Below are positions 8,718 to 15,223 of a stretch of DNA of 64,000 nt, piece after piece. The translations under genes were made by a program, and so were the position numbers. Each line of letters starts with the position of its first letter. The first letter of the stretch is position 1. The stretch is from Mucilaginibacter sp. CSA2-8R (GTDB lineage Bacteria > Bacteroidota > Bacteroidia > Sphingobacteriales > Sphingobacteriaceae): assembly GCF_038806765.1 (NCBI RefSeq), contig NZ_CP152389.1:930001-994000 (forward strand), given 5' to 3'. Under the pieces are notes generated by a model. That model worked only from the letters and a program-made list of their open reading frames with translations, had not been told where the DNA came from and ran no database searches.

Positions 8718-9381
8718 ATGACAAAGTCATACATCAAATCTGGCTAACAGAAAGTGATCCAGCAATTTCGGAGTACTACTTGGAATTAAAAGAAATTTAG
8801 TTCAAAAATCATTCTGATTGCCAATCTATTCTTTGGGACGATGAAGCCATTATTCAACTCCTCAACAATACATATAATTATCTGGCGGAATTTTTATGCT
8901 CTTACAGTTAAGTATACAAAAAATAGATGTGTCGAAATACCTGATTGTTTACGAGATGGGAGGAGTCTATATCGATATGGACTACGAATGTAGTTAGCCG
9001 GTTTTTAATTTGTTTGAAAACCACGACAGTTATTCGGCAGAAGAGACATCAGACCTTAGCTAATCGGTAACGCTATTTTTTCATCTCCAAAGAAGGGCTT
9101 ATTTTAAAATCCGTCATTAACAATCTCACTAACACTTTGAAAAGCTGTGTATATCCTCCTGACGATAAATAAATAATGTTTTAAATACGACAGGTCCAGA
9201 GTGTTTAGTTCAGCCTATCAGGAATATAAGTTAAAAGATACCGGCATATAGCCTTAAGTGAATTTTTGTCACCGATAACTTCATTGGAAAGCCGGGAGCT
9301 TTTAGCCTGACGTGTTGTCCCGATTCGCTAATCTCTAAAATAAGTGAATCCTATGCGATTCATTATTTCTTTTCACTTTGA
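8714..9381 (+). pseudogene. Decayed GT32-type (DXD sugar-binding) glycosyltransferase
   Basis: ATG 8714 overlaps the SPASM stop (ATGA). The frame reads MNDKVIHQIWLTESDP, the I-H-Q-I-W start of GT32 enzymes, then a TAG, then LWDDEAIIQLL. After a shift comes DVSKYLIVYEMGGVYIDMDY, the Y-x-x-G-G-x-Y-x-D-x-D sugar-nucleotide motif. Later pieces give NTTGPE, then KISESYAIHYF before the stop at 9381. The order of motifs is that of a whole GT32 gene, broken by several stops and shifts. The intact start overlap shows it was once the next gene of the maturase operon. Confidence 0.7.
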
Positions 9382-9659
9382 CTAAATTGAAATGTATAAG
9401 AATGTAGCTTCAGGATATGTTTGATTTTAAAAAAAATAAATTTACCTGGCTTTGTAATCTATTACTGAACATCCGCTTTTCCTTCTAATGGTCTCAGAAT
9501 AATACAATATTGACATCTTGATGGTTAGCACGTCTAGTCTTATTATCTTAAATATTTTTTATAAAGTATAAAATGACGTGCAAAAGTGCGAACAGGTTAT
9601 AAATGGTCAAAGCATCAATTGATACTGAATCCTTGCCAGTGTTGAGGTGGCATAATAAA
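9382..9659. other. AT-rich spacer with no recognised gene
   Basis: About 280 bases between the GT32 remnant and the IS remnant. Both strands are full of stops and I see no motif, tRNA or strong hairpin here. Confidence 0.6.
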
Positions 9660-10222
9660 TTCAATTTAAACCCTTACTGTCGTATGCGGCTGTAATATAA
9701 ATCTTGGTCCTCAGTCGGGTGTTTCTCAGAAAGCTCCATTAACTTATTGATGGTCTCTGAATCATCACGAACAATCTTATAACAAAACACGGATTTGGTC
9801 AGTTTTACTATCCTGCAAGTCCTGCTTATGTTTACCCAGAGATATTCCGTTAAATGAGCAACCATGTTCTTGCGCTGGCAGGGCTTCAGAATTTTTTCCG
9901 TATTACGTCCTTTAACAGGCTGTGATCTAGCGCCAGGTCCGCATACATATGCTTTGGCTTCCGGCTCTCCTCTTCTAGCTCCTTCAGCTGCTCTAGTTCT
10001 TGGCTGTCATGCCGGCATATAATTTACGCCAGTTGTAAAAAGCCGCGCTTGTGAATGCCGAGTTCCCGACATACATCGTTCAGCTCACGGCCGCCTTCGT
10101 ATTCTTTGATGGCCTTAATAATCTGCGCTTCGATAATAATAGGGTTCTTTGTCGTTGGCTGTTTAACGTTAAGACTTTTCGCCCTTTAAGCAGTTCGGTT
10201 TTTAGGAGGGGATATAGATTTA
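9660..10222 (-). mobile_element. Truncated, decayed IS3-family remnant
   Basis: The minus strand encodes a fragment (9674-9865) that closely matches the N-terminal 63 residues of the OrfB at 28241 (for example MELSEKHPTEDQDLYYSRIRQ here, VELSEKHPTEGQDLYYSRIRQ there). The orfA region (to about 10150) and the terminal AGGAGGGG stretch near 10205 follow. The rest of orfB is missing, and several changes and small indels break orfA. It even shares the extra base in orfA with the younger copy. It was probably inserted near the end of set 1 and contributed to its break-up. Confidence 0.85.
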
Positions 10223-10226
10223 ATTA

Positions 10227-10581
10227 ATGGCGGTTGGTTTAATTATCGGGTTTATTGAATATATCTTATTTGAACCGGTAAAATTCAGCTCTTTATCCAA
10301 AGCTTATCGTCACAGTTCAGGTTATTACAATAGCGAAAATAACGTAACTCAAGTTTGGAAATCCTGTTATGGAACAGCAAGAGCCATTAGTTACATTACC
10401 GTTTTTTTTCAGGTAGCGTCGTGACTCTCCTGGCTACCTACTTAATTAAACGATACCTGTTTTTTTTGCCGGTCGGCGATGTGGAGATATTAGACACGGT
10501 GTACTCAACCACAATTTGACGGTCAATTTAGAAAATGCGTTAAAATTACTTGAACAACTTCTAATAGTTAATAAATATTGA
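10227..10581 (+). pseudogene. Possible remnant of a LanC-like lanthionine cyclase
   Basis: The frame 10227-10424 reads MAVGLIIGFIEYILF, then VTQVWKSCYGTARAISYI. LanC proteins have a G-L-x-H-G-x-P segment followed by a W-C-Y-G zinc-ligand motif and a short helix, in this order and at about this spacing. A second piece in another frame gives RHGVLNH near 10500, where LanC has C-H-G-x-x-G-x-x-H, and ends at 10581. The zinc-binding Cys-His is not intact. A class I dehydratase lies at 23071 but there is no intact LanC in the window. Weak evidence, based on motif order only. Confidence 0.35.
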
Positions 10582-10855
10582 CCTTTTGTAGCAATCATTC
10601 TAAGAAAATATTAAGATTTCTCATTATATCTGTGATTTATAAACACAATAATCACGCAATTAGTGATTTCGTCAAAGTAGAGCAGTGTTTGATGTAATCA
10701 ATTTTTCACCGCTTCAATAAAACTATATTTTAGAATATCAACAATTTGATTGATGAGGCAGTTATGAACATTTTTAATTCAATATAGTGTTCCTGGATAA
10801 CTCTCCCCAGGCAAATTTATGGAGGGAATCTTTAAACCATTACTTACTTTTTTTT
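10582..10855. promoter_or_regulatory. Leader region before the precursor gene
   Basis: AT-rich, no gene. It should hold the promoter of the set-2 operon. A TATATTTT string near 10722 fits seven of eight bases of the Bacteroidota -7 element (TAnnTTTG), but I see no well-placed -33 TTTG, so I do not assign a promoter. Confidence 0.35.
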
Positions 10856-11047
10856 ATGGAATTTTTCAATTTAAATTTCGATGAGCAGCCGTTAACAAGA
10901 GAAGACCTGTTGCGCATCAAAGGTGGTGTAAACCCTGCTTACACTGTATCAGGATGTACAGGTTGTTCAGACACTGCTTCAGGTCACTTATCGGATGACG
11001 GTGATTCGCTGACCGCTGACTGTACAGACGGCTGTACAAAAGACTAA
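10856..11047 (+). CDS. gwsA: RiPP precursor peptide with double-glycine leader (set 2)
   Basis: A 63-residue peptide. The leader MEFFNLNFDEQPLTREDL then LRIKGG ends in a GG cleavage site for the C39 exporter at 18063. The core of about 39 residues is rich in Thr, Ser, Asp and Cys, with two Cys clusters (GCTGC and CTDGCTKD) and an SDDGDS centre. Thr/Ser plus Asp suits ATP-grasp ester cross-links. The four Cys could be oxidised by the VKOR/thioredoxin fusion or join dehydrated residues if the dehydratase acts on it. The frame stays open back to a GTG at 10787, but ATG 10856 gives the usual leader length. A stem-loop separates it from the maturase genes. Confidence 0.85.
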   Translation: MEFFNLNFDEQPLTREDLLRIKGGVNPAYTVSGCTGCSDTASGHLSDDGDSLTADCTDGCTKD

Positions 11048-11054
11048 CCTTAAA

Positions 11055-11080
11055 AGCAGGAAAGGGAAACCTTTCCTGCT
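11055..11080 (+). promoter_or_regulatory. Intercistronic stem-loop after the precursor gene
   Basis: An 11-bp perfect stem AGCAGGAAAGG / CCTTTCCTGCT with a GAAA tetraloop, starting 8 bases after the precursor stop and ending 15 bases before the ATP-grasp start. No T-run follows, so it is more likely an mRNA-stabilising or partial attenuation element that lets the peptide be made in excess over its enzymes. Confidence 0.7.
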
Positions 11081-11095
11081 AAATTATGCTGCAGG

Positions 11096-12169
11096 ATGAT
11101 CCTTATTATTAGTCAGAGTTATATTGATGCCCCAACCGACTATGTTTATGATTGGTTGAAATGCCTTGGTGTGCCATGCCGTCGGTTAAATGGTGTTGAC
11201 CTAATTAAGAACTTAGGCTTTGGAATCAGGCTTGGTGGTGGTGCGGAGGATATGCAAATGCATTCCGGCAAAATCAACCTACAAGATATTAGTGCCGTCT
11301 GGATTAGACGGTGGATTACTCATTACGAATTTACAAAGGTGCGCTTTGAAAGTGAAGAAGAAGCACTTCTGGGTGATGTGATAGAGCGATCGAACAGCAG
11401 TCCATTAGAAGGTGATAAAGCCAGCTCAGTGCTTAAAGTATTAGCAGACGACATTAATGAGCACATTGATGGAGAATTTAGAGGGTTAAGCCACTACTTT
11501 TTTGAGTTTATCAAGGATAAACCAACCCTTGGTAATAGGTTTTACGCTGGAAAAGATCCTAGTAAAGCTCATCAGTTGTTAGTTGCCGCAAAAGTTGGCT
11601 TATCGGTTCCGGCTACATTGATTACAGATTCAAAAGTGGAATTGCAAGCCTTCAAGACTCAATATAAAGGCATTATTTGTAAAAATATCGCTGATATAGG
11701 TTTTTTTCATTTCATTTCATCGGCTGCAACTTACACACATCTGTTAACTGATAGTGATATTGAGGCACTCCCAGAAAGTTTCTTTCCAACGCTGTTTCAG
11801 CAATCGGTTGATAAGGAGTTCGAGATTAGGGCTTTCGTATTGGGAGAAGAAATTTACAGTATGGCGATTTTTTCATCAAAAGATGAAAGAACTGAGGTTG
11901 ATTTTCGTCGTTACAATCACCAGAATCCGAACAGAAATATTCCTTTCAAACTTCCAGCCGAGACAGAAATACAAATCAAAAATTTTATGAAATTAACTGG
12001 TTTGCAAACGGGATCGATCGATCTTATTTATTCAAAAACAGGCGAATTTGTTTTTTTGGAAGTCAATCCGGTTGGGCAATTTAGTATGGTGTCGACTCCA
12101 TGTAATTATAGGCTTGAAAAGAAAGTGGCTGAACATTTAATAAATCTATCTCAAAATGGGCGAAACTGA
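11096..12169 (+). CDS. gwsG: ATP-grasp peptide maturase, grasp-with-spasm type (set 2)
   Basis: Predicted ATP-dependent cross-linking enzyme for the precursor at 10856. The 357 residues carry DKEFEIRAFV, TGSIDLIY and FLEVNPVGQF, the ATP- and metal-binding motifs, and end PCNYRLEKKVAEHL like the set-1 copy (PCNYYLERKLA). It is about 29 residues longer than set 1, chiefly from a Ser-rich insertion near residues 96-118 (RSNSSPLEGDKASS). It overlaps the following small protein by 14 bases. Substrate choice and bond type (ester or amide) are inferred from the family and from the Thr/Asp-rich core. Confidence 0.88.
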   Translation: MILIISQSYIDAPTDYVYDWLKCLGVPCRRLNGVDLIKNLGFGIRLGGGAEDMQMHSGKINLQDISAVWIRRWITHYEFTKVRFESEEEALLGDVIERSNSSPLEGDKASSVLKVLADDINEHIDGEFRGLSHYFFEFIKDKPTLGNRFYAGKDPSKAHQLLVAAKVGLSVPATLITDSKVELQAFKTQYKGIICKNIADIGFFHFISSAATYTHLLTDSDIEALPESFFPTLFQQSVDKEFEIRAFVLGEEIYSMAIFSSKDERTEVDFRRYNHQNPNRNIPFKLPAETEIQIKNFMKLTGLQTGSIDLIYSKTGEFVFLEVNPVGQFSMVSTPCNYRLEKKVAEHLINLSQNGRN

Positions 12170-12371
12170 TCAAGAGATTTTGGGCGTTTTCATGCGCTCT
12201 TTATCGGATGAAAAAAAAAGGAACATCCCTTTAACCGCTTTGTATGTCAAAGACTTGTCGCCAGGATTAGTCAAGGTTGATAAAAGTAAGGAACACCACA
12301 CGGAAAAACTGCCTTGTTATTGGTTCTATAAGCCTGTCTCCCAACTTTACAAAACTTTTGAAAATGAGTAA
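12156..12371 (+). CDS. Small protein between ATP-grasp and SPASM genes (set 2)
   Basis: A 71-residue soluble protein of unknown function. It starts inside the end of the ATP-grasp gene and ends inside the start of the SPASM gene, so its place in the operon is tightly fixed. It is the positional counterpart of the 69-residue protein at 7504. The two align mainly at a C-terminal aromatic patch (PCYWFYKPVSQL). It has one Cys and many Lys, and no signal or GG motif. A leader-binding or maturase-bridging role is a guess from position. Confidence 0.6.
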   Translation: MGETDQEILGVFMRSLSDEKKRNIPLTALYVKDLSPGLVKVDKSKEHHTEKLPCYWFYKPVSQLYKTFENE

Positions 12372-13428
12372 AATGGTATTATGTGCCAATTGTTTTCCTG
12401 TTAAAGGATATACAAGAAGCATAATTTGCGATGTTATCAGATATAAATATGATTTCATCCCTAATTCAATGTATATATTTCTTAAGAACTATAACCGTAC
12501 CGACCTCGAAGTACTTAAAGCAACGCTAAGTCCAGATCAAAGAGTGATAGTAGAGTCTTACATTGATTTTTTACTCGATCGGGATTACATATTTTTTACC
12601 GACAACCCGGAATATTTTCCGGAAGTTGAGATTGCCTGGGACGAATCTTCAGTAGTCACTAACGCGATTGTTGATTTCGACGAACATTCTCAGCATTCTC
12701 TTAATAAGATTGTCTCAGAATTAAATCATCTTAGATGCAATGCGCTGGAAATTAGAACGTTTTTTCCGAAAAATGCAGCGGAAATTGAAGCAATCACACA
12801 ATCTCTCTCGGAGAGTAGTTTGAGAAGTGTACAATTTATTTTAGCATACCATGAGGAGTATACACGCTCTTACTTTCAGAACCTGATGAAAAAAAATCAG
12901 CGGTTAATGTCGGTAGTTATTCACTCCACACCAGATCCTGAATTGTTCAAGGAGAATCCTGAAAATTATAATATATTTTTTATCACCAACCCCATAGAGT
13001 CTGAAGCTCACTGCGGCGCTATTTCTAATTTTAACTTTGCATCGAATATTTCACTTTTTATGGAATCCCAGTTTTATAACAATTGTTTAAACAGGAAAAT
13101 TTCTATTGATAAACGTGGGTTCATAAAAAACTGTCCATCTATGCAAAATGATTTTGGGCATCACTTTGATGTAACTTTGTCAATGGCTTTGGATGTTCCG
13201 GAGTTCAAAGAATTATGGAGTGTGAAAAAGGATGATATTAATATTTGCAAAGATTGTGAATTCCGTTATATCTGTACCGACTGTCGGGCGTATACACAAT
13301 ATAATTCATCCCATCTGGGAAAGCCTTTAAAATGCAATTATGATCCCTATGCGGCTGTTTGGGAGACGGAAAAAAGCCCTTTTTCTACTGCTATGGCTAG
13401 CCCGGCAGACACAGCTATCAGCATTTGA
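12364..13428 (+). CDS. gwsS: SPASM-domain peptide maturase, grasp-with-spasm type (set 2)
   Basis: Partner of the set-2 ATP-grasp enzyme, 354 residues from ATG 12364. An upstream in-frame start (12277) exists, but 12364 matches the set-1 N-terminus and overlaps the small protein. SPASM cysteines are all present: CLNRKISIDKRGFIKNC, CKDCEFRYICTDC and LKCNYDP. No CX3CX2C radical-SAM motif is visible. The centre (SEAHCGAISNFNFASNIS) matches set 1 (DETHCGVISEFNFSVNIT). A 24-residue tail rich in Ala, Ser and Thr extends beyond the set-1 C-terminus. The next gene starts 5 bases downstream. Confidence 0.88.
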   Translation: MSKMVLCANCFPVKGYTRSIICDVIRYKYDFIPNSMYIFLKNYNRTDLEVLKATLSPDQRVIVESYIDFLLDRDYIFFTDNPEYFPEVEIAWDESSVVTNAIVDFDEHSQHSLNKIVSELNHLRCNALEIRTFFPKNAAEIEAITQSLSESSLRSVQFILAYHEEYTRSYFQNLMKKNQRLMSVVIHSTPDPELFKENPENYNIFFITNPIESEAHCGAISNFNFASNISLFMESQFYNNCLNRKISIDKRGFIKNCPSMQNDFGHHFDVTLSMALDVPEFKELWSVKKDDINICKDCEFRYICTDCRAYTQYNSSHLGKPLKCNYDPYAAVWETEKSPFSTAMASPADTAISI

Positions 13429-13433
13429 TGTAA

Positions 13434-15062
13434 ATGAAATTAAATCCGCTTGAATCGGCTAGAAAGGAGCAAAATTGTTTTGACATTGCTTGTGAGGTTA
13501 TCAAACTCTCACGTTTAAGAGTGTCAAAGACATCCCTTCTTTCATCCTTCCAAAAGCATCCTTATAACGGAACTTTATTAAGTCTTACTGATATATTCAA
13601 CTCATTTGGTATCAAGAGTAAAAGTGTATTGATAAAAAGTGAGAAGCTTTCACTTCTTCCAAACCCTTTTATAGCGGAAATACGCGGAGATGCTCAGTTA
13701 AATTATTTTTGTGTCGTTAAATCTATTGACAACGATAAGCTTGAATATTATGAGCCTATCAATAGACGGTGGCGCGTGACAGACTTGGTGACATTTGTAC
13801 AGCAATGGACCGGAGTCTGTTTGCTAATGGATCACAAAAATTATATACCCGAGAAAAGTTACATCAGCAACGCCGTTCATGAGACACTGGTGTTGATAAT
13901 AAGGTATCTGTCAATTTTCATCATTCCCGCCTACCTCATAGTTAGCTTTCTACAACTCGTAGCTAACTGGCAACAAAAAAGTATTATATCAGCCCTCTTT
14001 CTTCTGACATTTCTTGCCGGCAGCATCTTAACATCTTTGCTGCTTTCGGATGAGGTTCAAGGTGATGATTCTCTTTTGAAAAAGATTTGTAATCCTTCCG
14101 GTAAAGTCAACTGCCAAACAGTTGTCAAATCATCAGCCGGAAAAGTGTTTGGTTTTTCCTGGAGTATAATTGGATTTATTTATTTTTTTGGTGGGATGAT
14201 CAGCATATTATTGCTGGGCATAAACGACCAGCCTTTGCTGAAAAGTTTATTATTGCTTTCATGTTTAACGTTTCCTTTTATTTTTTATTCAATATATGTA
14301 CAGCTCTTTAGAATTAAGATGTGGTGTACAATGTGTCTTGGCATTGTTGCCTTGTTAATAGTACAGGCATGTTGTGCTTTACAATTTCATGACAGTATAT
14401 TTACGTGGGAGAATGTTTGGAACCCTCTAAGAGAATTACTGTTAATCTACATTGCCGTCGCTGCAATGGTCCATCTTCTTCTTACAAGGTTCAGATTAAG
14501 TAGGGATGAGCAAAACAGTAGTGTCAATTTAAATCGACTTAAATATAACGCTCATGTTTTTAATACTTTACTGCAACAACAGCCTAAAATAATTCCAGAT
14601 GAGATGTTGGGGGTTACTGTAGGAAAGAAAGATGCTAAGATAAAATTGGTCAAAGTTTGTAATCCATACTGTTCGCCTTGTATCCAGTCTCATGCTGTCG
14701 TGGAACGATTGATCACTGAAAATCCCAACGTTCAAGTTCAAATTATTTATAATATTCCCAACACACCAGATGACAATTCGGCTAATCTGATCAAGTTTTT
14801 TATGTCTGTTGGCCGCACCAGTGATGCAATAGTTGTCAGGGAAACACTATCTGACTGGTATTCTGGAGCAACCAGAAGTTATGTTGAGTTCATCGAAAAC
14901 CGGATTTTACCTGCCAGTTTAGATCAGTATGGCGTTGACTTAGATAAGATGGTCAATTGGTGTCAATCTATGAATGTTGGCGAGCAGTCTCCTATTTTCT
15001 TCGTAAACGGTGCCAAATTGCCTGACGTTTACACAATTGAAGATATGCTTTATATTTTGTGA
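13434..15062 (+). CDS. Fusion of C39-like domain, vitamin K epoxide reductase and thioredoxin
   Basis: A 542-residue membrane redox protein. Residues 1-140 resemble a C39 peptidase fold (NCFDIACEVIKLSRL, then LNYFCVVKSI, then YYEPINRRW), but the catalytic Cys-Gly-Pro context is not kept, so cleavage is doubtful. About 148-340 is a multi-helix VKOR domain with Cys in KVNCQTVV and the pair CTMC near 297. The C-terminal thioredoxin-like part has CNPYCSPC near 409 and the cis-Pro-type SPIFFVNG. The likely role is to pass electrons between quinone and thiols in the periplasm, forming or sorting disulfides in the exported Cys-rich peptide. It is cotranscribed with the maturases. Confidence 0.85.
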   Translation: MKLNPLESARKEQNCFDIACEVIKLSRLRVSKTSLLSSFQKHPYNGTLLSLTDIFNSFGIKSKSVLIKSEKLSLLPNPFIAEIRGDAQLNYFCVVKSIDNDKLEYYEPINRRWRVTDLVTFVQQWTGVCLLMDHKNYIPEKSYISNAVHETLVLIIRYLSIFIIPAYLIVSFLQLVANWQQKSIISALFLLTFLAGSILTSLLLSDEVQGDDSLLKKICNPSGKVNCQTVVKSSAGKVFGFSWSIIGFIYFFGGMISILLLGINDQPLLKSLLLLSCLTFPFIFYSIYVQLFRIKMWCTMCLGIVALLIVQACCALQFHDSIFTWENVWNPLRELLLIYIAVAAMVHLLLTRFRLSRDEQNSSVNLNRLKYNAHVFNTLLQQQPKIIPDEMLGVTVGKKDAKIKLVKVCNPYCSPCIQSHAVVERLITENPNVQVQIIYNIPNTPDDNSANLIKFFMSVGRTSDAIVVRETLSDWYSGATRSYVEFIENRILPASLDQYGVDLDKMVNWCQSMNVGEQSPIFFVNGAKLPDVYTIEDMLYIL

Positions 15063-15223
15063 CCAAGGTCTCTAATTAATATAGGTGCTCCAAATGCTAA
15101 TTCGTGTAAGTAAATCATAGCTTCACAGCAAATTCTTATCCTTTCGTGTAATGTTGGTTGTGGGCACTGTTTAGTTCTTATCGGTTGAATTAAATTAGCA
15201 AATGTTACTCCTCGTATACGTCT
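15063..15223 (+). other. Gap containing a possible radical-SAM motif remnant
   Basis: One frame gives ILILSCNVGCGHCLVLIG then a stop (about 15129-15187). CNVGCGHC is a CX3CX2C pattern like the iron-sulfur motif of radical-SAM enzymes. The stretch is too short and too close to stops to be a gene. It may be the stub of a deleted enzyme or chance. Confidence 0.25.
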
